61,666 nucleotides of DNA, taken from an uncultured Ignavibacteria bacterium (GTDB taxonomy: Bacteria > Bacteroidota > Ignavibacteria > Tepidaquicellales > OLB5). The notes beneath the pieces are model-generated. The model was not told the origin of the DNA. It saw only the letters and a list, made by a program, of their open reading frames with translations, and searched no databases. The stretch covers positions 1 through 61,666 of the forward strand of contig CALMYL010000014.1 in NCBI GenBank assembly GCA_937873695.1. The letters run 5' to 3'. Below, one piece after another: positions 1-7,306 of the stretch. Numbering within the stretch: the stretch's first letter is position 1; every line of letters starts with the position of its first letter. The translations under genes were made by a program, and so were the position numbers.

Positions 1-205
1 GTCTGCCTGATTACTCTGTAATTTAAGGGTGTTGATCATTCATTGAATAAGCACACAGATGCTGAACCAATTTCAGCATGACGACTCTGTCACCCTGCTT
101 CGCCTTTAGGAACTTGTTTCAGGGTCTGCCTGATTACTCTGTAATTTAAGGGTGTTGATCATTCATTGAATAAGCACATAGATGCTGAACCGGGTTCAGC
201 ATGAC
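1..205. repeat. Two direct copies of an 82-bp repeat, period 123 bp
   Basis: Positions 1-82 recur at 124-205 with only a few mismatches. Each copy ends in a short inverted repeat, GCTGAA...TTCAGC followed by ATGAC, at 61-82 and 184-205. The spacer between copies (83-123) is not repeated. This looks like a REP-type intergenic palindrome with its flank. I see no ORF in 1-342 other than the start of the GIY-YIG gene at 343. Confidence 0.8.
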
Positions 206-273
206 ATGTGATTTTAGGTAAAATTTCGTAACTTGAAGGACTCCGAATATAATGGTATATCCGCATGAAATAA

Positions 274-342
274 TTATGGGTGAAGCAGCTGGTATCCGCC
301 GACTGGCGGATCATAACCCGGAAAAGTAATCTCGTTTGAAAA
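274..342 (+). pseudogene. Decayed initiator tRNA (copy 1) carrying an inserted hairpin
   Basis: The stretch from 278 matches the D-arm of the intact tRNA-fMet at 1006-1078: GGGTG, one change, then AGCAGCTGGTA. After GGTA a hairpin ATCCGCC-gact-GGCGGAT (294-311) replaces the segment leading into the anticodon arm. The match then resumes with TCATAACCCG, which contains the CAU anticodon. A degenerate T-loop (GTTTGAA) follows, and the acceptor 3' strand is missing. No acceptor stem can form, so this cannot be a working tRNA. The GIY-YIG start codon follows directly. Confidence 0.85.
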
Positions 343-597
343 ATGTTCTTAGTTTATGTATTGTATTCTGAAAATTTTGATAAAATTTATATTGGAATGA
401 CTTCTAATCTTGAGCAGAGGTTATTATCCCATAATGAACTTTCAAAGAAGGGTTGGACTATAAAATTCAGACCATGGAAGATTGTTTATAAAGAGAGTTT
501 TAAGTCTAAACAAGAAGCTTTAAAAAGAGAGAAAGAATTAAAGAGTTTTCGGGGCAGGGAATTCATTCGAAATCAAATTTTAGGTAAAATTTCGTAA
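343..597 (+). CDS. Small GIY-YIG nuclease-family protein (copy 1)
   Basis: The 84-residue protein is a stand-alone GIY-YIG domain (UPF0213/YhbQ-like). Visible motifs are Y5-V-L and Y16-I-G18, the family Arg at R26, H30 with N31, and a conserved Glu at E58 in EALKRE. These are the expected metal-dependent nuclease residues, so it may be active. No DNA-recognition domain is fused. There is no Shine-Dalgarno sequence; the ATG abuts the T-loop remnant of a decayed tRNA-fMet. A TATAAT box lies at 248-253. The last codons run into the shared 50-bp block that begins the next unit. The cellular role of this family is unsettled; a homing-like or repair role is inference. Confidence 0.85.
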   Translation: MFLVYVLYSENFDKIYIGMTSNLEQRLLSHNELSKKGWTIKFRPWKIVYKESFKSKQEALKREKELKSFRGREFIRNQILGKIS

Positions 598-639
598 CTT
601 GAAGGACTCCGAATATAATGGTATATCCGCATGAAATAA

Positions 640-708
640 TTATGGGTGAAGCAGCTGGTATCCGCCGACTGGCGGATCATAACCCGGAAAAGTAATCTCG
701 TTTGAAAA
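640..708 (+). pseudogene. Decayed initiator tRNA (copy 2) carrying an inserted hairpin
   Basis: This is identical to the copy at 274-342, offset by 366 bp. It has the D-arm match, the inserted ATCCGCC/GGCGGAT hairpin, and a retained CAU anticodon followed by ACCCG. The acceptor 3' strand is lost. It lies between the first GIY-YIG ORF and the second. Confidence 0.85.
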
Positions 709-963
709 ATGTTCTTAGTTTATGTATTGTATTCTGAAAATTTTGATAAAATTTATATTGGAATGACTTCTAATCTTGAGCAGAGGTTATTATCCCATAA
801 TGAACTTTCAAAGAAGGGTTGGACTATAAAATTCAGACCATGGAAGATTGTTTATAAAGAGAGTTTTAAGTCTAAACAAGAAGCTTTAAAAAGAGAGAAA
901 GAATTAAAGAGTTTTCGGGGCAGGGAATTCATTCGAAATCAAATTTTAGGTAAAATTTCGTAA
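709..963 (+). CDS. Small GIY-YIG nuclease-family protein (copy 2)
   Basis: The protein is identical residue for residue to the one at 343-597, as part of the 366-bp tandem repeat. All GIY-YIG motif residues are intact, so both copies could be functional. A TATAAT box lies upstream at 614-619, and the ORF ends inside the 50-bp block that precedes the intact tRNA-fMet. Complete identity implies a very recent duplication or gene conversion. Confidence 0.85.
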   Translation: MFLVYVLYSENFDKIYIGMTSNLEQRLLSHNELSKKGWTIKFRPWKIVYKESFKSKQEALKREKELKSFRGREFIRNQILGKIS

Positions 964-964
964 C

Positions 965-985
965 TTGAAGGACTCCGAATATAAT
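965..985 (+). promoter_or_regulatory. Candidate promoter for tRNA-fMet
   Basis: A perfect TATAAT at 980-985 lies 20 nt before the mature tRNA 5' end at 1006, which would leave a leader of roughly 10-15 nt for RNase P. A -35 element is not convincing. The same box occurs at 248-253 and 614-619 ahead of the two decayed tRNA copies, so it was duplicated with the 366-bp unit and could drive the GIY-YIG genes. Confidence 0.45.
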
Positions 986-1005
986 GGTATATTTGTTGAT
1001 AATAT

Positions 1006-1078
<73 letters not shown>

Positions 1079-1094
1079 CTAGAATAAAGAAAAT

Positions 1095-1118
1095 CCCGTC
1101 TAAAAAGACGGGTTTTTT
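1095..1118 (+). terminator. Rho-independent terminator after tRNA-fMet
   Basis: A six-bp GC-rich stem CCCGTC/GACGGG with a TAAAAA loop is followed by six T residues. It ends the tRNA-fMet transcript before alaS. Confidence 0.9.
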
Positions 1119-1135
1119 GTTTATGTTAACTTTGC

Positions 1136-1143
1136 TAAATTTG
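1136..1143 (+). promoter_or_regulatory. Candidate Bacteroidota-type promoter core for alaS
   Basis: TAAATTTG matches the TAnnTTTG -7 consensus of Bacteroidota primary sigma factors. A TTTG at 1116-1119, inside the terminator T-tract, sits 16 nt upstream, slightly short of the usual 19-21. The alaS start is 18 nt downstream, giving a very short leader. Confidence 0.35.
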
Positions 1144-1161
1144 TAGCTTAAATAAAAGAAA

Positions 1162-3870
1162 TTGAAGAAATCTACTGAAATAAGACAGGACTTCCTGGAT
1201 TTTTTTAAGTCCAAACAGCATAAAATAGTGCCTTCGGCACCGGTTTTCCCCTATGATGACCCCACTTTACTTTTCACCAACGCGGGAATGAACCAGTTCA
1301 AGGATGTTTTCCTCGGCACCGGAACCCGTGATTATAAACGATGCGCTGATACTCAGAAGTGCATTCGCGTGAGCGGTAAGCATAACGACCTCGAAGAGGT
1401 CGGTCACGATGGTTACCACCATACATTTTTTGAAATGCTTGGCAACTGGTCATTTGGCGACTACTACAAAAAAGAAGCCATTGAATGGGCATGGGAACTG
1501 CTTACAAAGGTATGGGGTCTCGATAAAAAACGCCTTTGGGTCACTTACTACAGAGAAGACCTTGAAACAAAAGAGCTTTGGGAAAACTGCTCTGATATTG
1601 ATCATAGCCATATATTGAAGTTTGATGAAAAGGATAATTTCTGGGAAATGGGCGATACCGGTCCCTGCGGTCCCTGTAGTGAGATACATTATGATTTCAC
1701 TCCAAATGGCTGCAAAGCCGGTGATGTGAACGCTGATAATCCGGATGTAATGGAAATATGGAACCTCGTGTTCATTCAGTACAACCGCGATAATGAGGGT
1801 AAGCTTCACGACCTGCCCCAGAAGCATGTTGATACAGGCATGGGCTTTGAGCGTATGGTAAGAGTTCTGCAGAATAAATCATCTAACTACCTTACAGATG
1901 TTTTTCTGCCCTTGGTAAATGAGCTCATCAATATTACAGGCAAGGAGTATTCCGGAAAGTTTGAAGCGCCGATGAATGTTATCGCGGACCACGTCCGCAC
2001 GCTGACCTTCGCAATTGGTGATGGCGCGATACCAAGCAACGAAGGCAGGGGATATGTCCTCCGCCGCGTTCTGCGGCGCGCAGCGCGGTACGGCAGGAAT
2101 CTGGATATGCGCACTCCGTTTATATATAAATTGGTTGATACTGTTGTTGATACAATGGGTCACGTTTTCCCTGAAATAGTTGAAAAACGTGAGTTCATAA
2201 AGGAAGTCATAAAGGGAGAAGAAGAGAGCTTTAATGTCACGCTTGATAAGGGACTTGCTTTATTTAATGATGAAGTTGAAAGAATGAAATCGGCCGGTGA
2301 AAAAACTTTCAGCGGTGATGTTGCTTTCAAGCTGCATGATACTTATGGCTTTCCCGTTGACCTGACCCAGCTTATGGCAAGGGAATCAGGATTTTCTGTT
2401 GATATGGATGTCTTCAATAGAAATATGAAAATTGCCCGTGAGCTTTCCAGGGTTGATAAGGTTCTTGATACGATTGAACAGAATGAATACGAAGACCTGC
2501 TAAAGATTTCCGAAGGATTGGAATACGATCCATACCACGAAAAAGGATCGGTTGAAACCGAGGTATTAGCTTACCAGAACAAATTTGATTACTGTACAGG
2601 CATACTTCTTAAAAATAATCCTTTTTACAAAGCTTCAGGCGGGCAGGTTAATGATGAAGGAAAAATTGTTATAGGCAATAAGGAAGTTGAGATATTCAAT
2701 ATTGTAAACAAAAATATTGTCGAGATCCTGAAAACGGATATCACAACCATTCCGGTAAAAGCCGAGGCAAAAGTAGATATACCCCGCAGGTTATCTATCC
2801 AGCGTAATCATTCCGCTACGCATATTATGCATGAAGCTTTGCGCAGGGTTCTTGGTTCACATGTTAAGCAAATGGGTTCATACCTTGATGATAAACTACT
2901 CAGATTTGACTTCCCGCACTTTCACAAGCTTAAACCGCAGGAAATCACGGATATTGAGCAGATTGTGAATGATAAGGTCAAAGAAAAAATTACCGTTTAT
3001 TCAGAAGAAATGCCGATCGAAAAAGCCAATACTATTCCCCATGTGAAGAAGTTCTTTGGTGAAAAGTATGGCGAAATGGTAAGGGTAGTGTTTATTGATG
3101 ATAAATTCAGTGTAGAATTCTGCGGCGGAACTCATGTTAAGGATACTTCCGATATTGGTCTGTTTAAAATTATCCGTGAAGAAAGTATTTCTGCCGGAAC
3201 CAGAAGAATTTTCGCTAAAACCGGTGAAGGAATAATTGACTATATCAACGAAAGAACTGCGGAAATTGAAAGATTAGCATCTGAGCTGCCTGAGAAATAT
3301 GCCAATAATTTCAATCTGGCAATTTCAGAGTTCAAAAAAGATTTTGACGCGACCGATTTCAAAAATACTGAAATGCTGGCATCTTTGATAAAATATCATG
3401 ATTCAACAATAGTTTCGCTGCTTGAACTAAGGGAAAAGTACCAGGAAGAAAAACGCCGGCTTGAAAAGCAGCTCGCTAAACAAAAAGTACAGAATGCTGC
3501 AGGCTCAATTGATGAGCTGATAAGCTCCGCAAAAGATGTAAGCGGCATAAAGCTGATTACAGGCGAATTTACCGTTGATAATACCGATGAGCTTAAAGTG
3601 CTCGGCGATAAGCTTCGCGAAAAGATGGGCTCAGCAGTTGGCTTGTTATATTCTGTGATTGATGGAAAAGTAGGCCTATGCGCCGTTGTAAGCGATGATC
3701 TGGTTAAAACCAAAAAACTTTCCGCAGGCAAAATTGCCGGTGATGTTGCCAAAATTCTCGGCGGCGGGGGAGGCGGCAAGCCGCATCTCGCAACTGCCGG
3801 CGGTAAGGATGTAACAAAGATAGGGGAAGCATTAGTAGCTTTGCCCGGAATTGTTCAGAAATATTTGTAA
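1162..3870 (+). CDS. alaS: Alanine--tRNA ligase
   Basis: This 902-residue class II synthetase charges tRNA-Ala and edits mischarged Ser or Gly. The N-terminal catalytic core starts at once (IRQDFLDFF, then the FTNAGMNQFK region). The editing domain has the zinc-site HSATH near residues 549-553 and CGGTH near 654-658. The C-terminal DHHA1/C-Ala region carries a Gly-rich stretch followed by KPHLATAGG near the end. Length is normal for the family. Translation begins at a TTG. The gene is monocistronic between a terminator and a palindromic element. Confidence 0.98.
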   Translation: MKKSTEIRQDFLDFFKSKQHKIVPSAPVFPYDDPTLLFTNAGMNQFKDVFLGTGTRDYKRCADTQKCIRVSGKHNDLEEVGHDGYHHTFFEMLGNWSFGDYYKKEAIEWAWELLTKVWGLDKKRLWVTYYREDLETKELWENCSDIDHSHILKFDEKDNFWEMGDTGPCGPCSEIHYDFTPNGCKAGDVNADNPDVMEIWNLVFIQYNRDNEGKLHDLPQKHVDTGMGFERMVRVLQNKSSNYLTDVFLPLVNELINITGKEYSGKFEAPMNVIADHVRTLTFAIGDGAIPSNEGRGYVLRRVLRRAARYGRNLDMRTPFIYKLVDTVVDTMGHVFPEIVEKREFIKEVIKGEEESFNVTLDKGLALFNDEVERMKSAGEKTFSGDVAFKLHDTYGFPVDLTQLMARESGFSVDMDVFNRNMKIARELSRVDKVLDTIEQNEYEDLLKISEGLEYDPYHEKGSVETEVLAYQNKFDYCTGILLKNNPFYKASGGQVNDEGKIVIGNKEVEIFNIVNKNIVEILKTDITTIPVKAEAKVDIPRRLSIQRNHSATHIMHEALRRVLGSHVKQMGSYLDDKLLRFDFPHFHKLKPQEITDIEQIVNDKVKEKITVYSEEMPIEKANTIPHVKKFFGEKYGEMVRVVFIDDKFSVEFCGGTHVKDTSDIGLFKIIREESISAGTRRIFAKTGEGIIDYINERTAEIERLASELPEKYANNFNLAISEFKKDFDATDFKNTEMLASLIKYHDSTIVSLLELREKYQEEKRRLEKQLAKQKVQNAAGSIDELISSAKDVSGIKLITGEFTVDNTDELKVLGDKLREKMGSAVGLLYSVIDGKVGLCAVVSDDLVKTKKLSAGKIAGDVAKILGGGGGGKPHLATAGGKDVTKIGEALVALPGIVQKYL

Positions 3871-3881
3871 TTTTGTTAATT

Positions 3882-4133
3882 GGGGCTAAAGCCCCTGGTT
3901 TCTTACTGTTTCTATCCACGACCTAAAGGTCGTGGCAACACAAAAAGCGTTTTTGAATCTCTGGAAATCATTGTGTTATTTCAGCTTTTTTGTCTCACTT
4001 TCTGAAGTCAGTCAAAATTAGTGAATAACATTGTTAAGAAAATATTATTTGAATAGCCACGGTCTTTAGACCGTGGTCAAAAGTTCAACGAATAAAGGGG
4101 CTTTCTCCGAAGGAGTGCCTTTGGCAAGCCCCA
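3882..4133. repeat. Nested palindromic intergenic element (copy 1)
   Basis: Outer palindrome GGGGCTAAAGCCCC (3882-3895) is followed by an inner 20-bp palindrome starting CCACGACCT (3916-3935). After about 120 bp of AT-rich sequence come a related inner palindrome starting CCACGGTCT (4057-4076) and an outer stem GGGGCTT...AAGCCCC (about 4097-4132). The A-B...B'-A' order makes the whole 250 bp a nested inverted structure. It fills the gap between alaS and the nucleotidyltransferase gene, and a relative lies at 5225-5348. Confidence 0.75.
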
Positions 4134-4152
4134 GTTTATTACAGGAGTTTAT

Positions 4153-5151
4153 TTGAAAGCAATCATTCCCGTAGCGGGTATAGGAACGCGGCTTCAGCCG
4201 CTAACAAACGTAGTGCCAAAAGTACTTGTAAATGTGGCAGGCAGACCCATGCTCTTCCACCTGATTGATGAAATTGTAAAAAACGGCAGGATTGAAACTG
4301 TAATTCTGATAATCGGTTATTTAGGCGATAAGATAATCGAGTTTGTTGATAAAGAGTATAAAGATTCCGGCGTAAAGTTTGAATATGTTGAACAGAAGGA
4401 AATGCTGGGACTTGGACACGCAGTCTATCATGCAAATGGACATGTTGCCGATGAGCCCGTGATAATTATCCTTGGTGATACGATATTTGAATTCGACCTC
4501 AACCGGTTTATTTCCGGGGAATATTCATCAATTGGTGTAAAAGATGTTGATGATACTCAGCGTTTTGGCATTGTGGAATCCAGTGACGGATTTATTACAC
4601 GAATGATCGAAAAACCTGCTCCCGGTGTTACGGATAGTAAAAGCGCTATTGCGGGTCTGTATTTTATTAAGAGCGGCGCGAAGTTATTCAGCGCGATTGA
4701 ACACTTGATGAATAACAATATCCGCACAAAGAATGAATACCAGCTTACCGATGCGCTAATGAAACTGGTTGATGACGGCGAAAAAATGGTTCCCTTTGAA
4801 ATTGAGAATTGGTTCGATTGCGGAAAGCCGGAAACGCTTATCAGCACAAATTCATATATATTGAGCCGTGACTGGAATTTTGACCAGGACTATCCCTATG
4901 AAAGCTGTACCTATATTGAGCCTGTTTATATTGGCGAAGGATGTGTTATTGAAAATTCAACTATCGGACCCAACGCAACAATTGCAAACGGGGCTGTTGT
5001 AAAGAATTCAATTATCCGGAATGCCCTGGTAAGTGAAAATGCTGAGATATTGAATGCGGAGCTTGACGGCACTGCAGTTGGTATTGCCGAAAAAGTAACA
5101 GGCATTCATGGCAATGAAGTAATTGCCGATGGTAAATCACTGGCTTATTGA
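4153..5151 (+). CDS. Sugar-1-phosphate nucleotidyltransferase
   Basis: This 332-residue enzyme makes an NDP-sugar for polysaccharide or glycoconjugate synthesis. The N-terminal NTP-transferase fold shows the signature GIGTRLQPLT with PKVLVNVAGRP (about residues 9-32). The metal-binding Asp is in ILGDTIF near residue 108, and the active-site region is MIEKP. The C-terminal third (about 255-330) has hexapeptide-like left-handed helix repeats. Substrate cannot be fixed; glucose-1-phosphate thymidylyl-, uridylyl- or mannose-1-phosphate guanylyl-type are all possible. The start is TTG. Palindromic elements flank the gene on both sides. Confidence 0.9.
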   Translation: MKAIIPVAGIGTRLQPLTNVVPKVLVNVAGRPMLFHLIDEIVKNGRIETVILIIGYLGDKIIEFVDKEYKDSGVKFEYVEQKEMLGLGHAVYHANGHVADEPVIIILGDTIFEFDLNRFISGEYSSIGVKDVDDTQRFGIVESSDGFITRMIEKPAPGVTDSKSAIAGLYFIKSGAKLFSAIEHLMNNNIRTKNEYQLTDALMKLVDDGEKMVPFEIENWFDCGKPETLISTNSYILSRDWNFDQDYPYESCTYIEPVYIGEGCVIENSTIGPNATIANGAVVKNSIIRNALVSENAEILNAELDGTAVGIAEKVTGIHGNEVIADGKSLAY

Positions 5152-5224
5152 AAATTAGTAATATTTTTTAACCTATTGCTCTTACTTAAAGGAATCGAAA
5201 AATTAATGCAGATAACAATAATTG

Positions 5225-5348
5225 CCACGACCTTTAGGTCGTGGTTGAAGAAAATAGAGAAAAATGGGCTTTAGCCCATAACAGATTTAACTTAGGGGCT
5301 AAAGCCCCCGGGTCTTTCATGATTTTATCCACGGTCTAAAGACCGTTG
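5225..5348. repeat. Nested palindromic intergenic element (copy 2)
   Basis: The order here is a 20-bp palindrome starting CCACGACCT (5225-5244), GGGCTTTAGCCC (5266-5277), GGGGCTAAAGCCCC (5295-5308) and a near-palindrome starting CCACGGTCT (5329-5348). The modules match those at 3882-4133 but are arranged B-A-A-B. The element occupies most of the 310-bp gap before the SDR gene; the rest (5349-5461) is AT-rich with no recognizable feature. Confidence 0.75.
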
Positions 5349-5461
5349 CAATAATAATATACTCTTATTTCGATTTTGGCTTAACAGCTTTAAGTCACTT
5401 GTTGTGAGATATAATGTCACTCAGAACGGATATTTGCTATTTGATATTTACTCTTTGGAAC

Positions 5462-6226
5462 TCACTTCTTCGGTCGTGCCAAATTCATTGCCCAATCAAA
5501 TATCCGGTTCGGCAAAAACTTTATCAGCCTTGTAGCCATAACAATGGGGAAAGGGAACTGCACAATACTTCTGCCTGATTCAATTCCTTTCCGTATGATC
5601 CTGGCAGCCTTATCAGGCTGCATAAGCAATGGCATCTTAAATTCATTTTTATCGGTCATAGCTGTTTTTACAAATCCGGGTCTGACTGTTATTACCCTGA
5701 TGTTATCTTTCTTAAGCTCAACACGCGCGGCTTCAAGTAATATCGAGCCCGCCGCTTTGCTCGCTGAATAGCTTGATGACCCGCCGTAACCGCGTACATC
5801 AGCCAGAGAAGTAATGCCGGCAATTGTGCCGTATCCCTGTTTTTTCATAATCGGTATTACGCATTCAAGAACGTGAGCTATACCGAATGTGTTTACTGCA
5901 AAGGTTTGCTTGAATTGCTCGCTCGAGAAACTCTGCATCCAGTTGGGTCCGCCCACACCGGAATTGATAATAACAAGATCAATACTTCCCAGCGAATTGG
6001 CTGCAAATGCAAGACCCTCTCTGACATCATCAAGCAGTGTAACATCACATTTCTTTGAATAACACTTACAGCTCTCAGTTGATATTTCGAGCGCTATCGC
6101 TCCGGTCTCTTTCTCATTTCTTGAAAGCAGTACAAGCGATGAACCCGTGCGCGCATATTCTAACGCGAGGGCTTTTCCTATGCCCTGCGAGGCGCCGAAT
6201 ATTACAATCTTCTTAAATTTACTCAT
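5462..6226 (-). CDS. SDR-family NAD(P)-dependent oxidoreductase
   Basis: This 254-residue classical short-chain dehydrogenase has the Rossmann motif GASQGIG at 11-17, the NSG of the cofactor pocket at 89-91, catalytic S140, Y153 and K157 (YSASK), and the PG motif after strand 6. The C-terminal 40 residues are hydrophobic and basic, suggesting membrane association like DltE or reductase-type SDRs. It is last in a corA-Rieske-SDR operon and its start overlaps the Rieske stop by 8 bp, so translation is probably coupled. The substrate is unknown; pairing with an oxygenase suggests lipid or quaternary-amine metabolism, by inference only. Confidence 0.92.
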   Translation of the reverse strand: MSKFKKIVIFGASQGIGKALALEYARTGSSLVLLSRNEKETGAIALEISTESCKCYSKKCDVTLLDDVREGLAFAANSLGSIDLVIINSGVGGPNWMQSFSSEQFKQTFAVNTFGIAHVLECVIPIMKKQGYGTIAGITSLADVRGYGGSSSYSASKAAGSILLEAARVELKKDNIRVITVRPGFVKTAMTDKNEFKMPLLMQPDKAARIIRKGIESGRSIVQFPFPIVMATRLIKFLPNRIFDWAMNLARPKK

Positions 6227-7304
6227 TGTTTAGAAACTCCGTAAGCAGCCTGTGAAAGTGGTGAACACCGCGTTCGCGCTTCGGTGAATACCTCCCCCGG
6301 GAATAGAAACTAGACTGCATTCCCTTTTGAACCATCTCAACAATAGCTTCATCTTCACGCTCTACGCGGTCAAGTCCCGAACCTGCGCCTTTATCCAGCC
6401 TGGTATGATCACAAACATAAGTTATGAACGATACCTTTGTCAGATCTTCGGCAAGTGGTTTAACTATGTTTACTGAAAGTCCCCAGGGATAATAATTGAG
6501 CATTAAGTTAGGAAAGACCCACCAGTAATAGGCTGCGATCTCATTTCCGTAATCGGGAGAGATTTCGCTGAGTGTGAAGCACACTTCACCCTGCTTGGCT
6601 ATGCCAAGCTGCAGGCTGCAGTAATCATATAGTTCATCGGTATACGCACCATAATCGATTACTTCATTCAAACTGCTGTGTACATATGGAATGTGGAAGC
6701 CTTCGAGGTAATTTTCAACATAAAGCGCCCAGTTGCACTTTACAAGGTAATCTCTGCTTCTCGTCGGCTCGTGGGTCATTTCGTCCAGTTTAACCCCCTC
6801 TAAACGCTCCGTAATGGGTTTAAAGAAGGCATTATGAGGCTTTACAGGGTCAATTGATGTAAAAATGAACTTATGCCAGTATTCAAAGGGTACTTTGGAT
6901 AGATCATCTTCTTTCCTGGGGAAATTCATTGCATCTTCGCACTCCGGCATTGAGCGGAATGAGCCATCAAGCTCAAACCTGCGGCCGTGGTAACGGCAGC
7001 GCATATTCTGAACGACATCAGTGCCTTCAACAAGTATATTACCCCGGTGTGTGCAGACATTGGAAAGGCAATGAACTTTATCATTTTGGTCACGTGTAAG
7101 TAACAGAGGTTCATTAAGATAACCATCAAGCAATGTGAAAGGATAGACTGAACCGGGAATTTTAACAACATCGCTATCGCATGCCAAATGCCAGCATTTG
7201 GCGAATACTTTTTTCTTCAGCTGTTCATATACTTCGCCGCTGCGGTAGAATTCAGAGGGCAAAGTCTCTGCTATCCTGATATCCGGATCAATATTAAACT
7301 TCAT
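6219..7304 (-). CDS. Rieske non-heme iron oxygenase, alpha-subunit type
   Basis: This protein of about 361 residues hydroxylates or demethylates an organic substrate using O2. The N-terminal Rieske 2Fe-2S site is C84-T-H86 and C103-R-Y-H106. The C-terminal catalytic domain has the mononuclear iron ligands H204 and H209 within EGFHIPYVH. A C-terminal GVHHFHRLL is typical of the choline/carnitine monooxygenase-like branch. The ATG at 7304 is preferred: a longer reading frame up to 7397 would overlap corA by about 90 bp and adds no domain. No dedicated reductase is encoded nearby. It lies 2 bp after corA and overlaps the SDR gene. Confidence 0.9.
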   Translation of the reverse strand: MKFNIDPDIRIAETLPSEFYRSGEVYEQLKKKVFAKCWHLACDSDVVKIPGSVYPFTLLDGYLNEPLLLTRDQNDKVHCLSNVCTHRGNILVEGTDVVQNMRCRYHGRRFELDGSFRSMPECEDAMNFPRKEDDLSKVPFEYWHKFIFTSIDPVKPHNAFFKPITERLEGVKLDEMTHEPTRSRDYLVKCNWALYVENYLEGFHIPYVHSSLNEVIDYGAYTDELYDYCSLQLGIAKQGEVCFTLSEISPDYGNEIAAYYWWVFPNLMLNYYPWGLSVNIVKPLAEDLTKVSFITYVCDHTRLDKGAGSGLDRVEREDEAIVEMVQKGMQSSFYSRGRYSPKRERGVHHFHRLLTEFLNNE

Positions 7305-7306
7305 TT

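Larger units (their letters stand above)
211..992 (+). repeat. 366-bp perfect tandem duplication plus 50-bp third partial copy
   Basis: Unit 1 is 211-576 and unit 2 is 577-942. By eye they are identical, and both encode the same 84-residue protein. The first 50 bp recur a third time at 943-992. After this the sequence changes, but the spacing to the intact tRNA-fMet is conserved: 17 nt lie between the end of the shared block and the GGGTG of the tRNA or decayed tRNA in all three places. Each unit therefore reads promoter-like box, tRNA-like segment, GIY-YIG ORF. The third copy has the functional tRNA and no ORF. A recent duplication is likely; an assembly artefact cannot be excluded from sequence alone. 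Confidence 0.95.

Noticed and set aside
211-992. CRISPR array
   Set aside because: There are only two full copies, the unit is 366 bp and contains an ORF, and there are no short unique spacers or cas genes.
1409-1618. Additional ORF inside alaS
   Set aside because: It is an out-of-frame shadow of a well-conserved gene and has no start context or domain.
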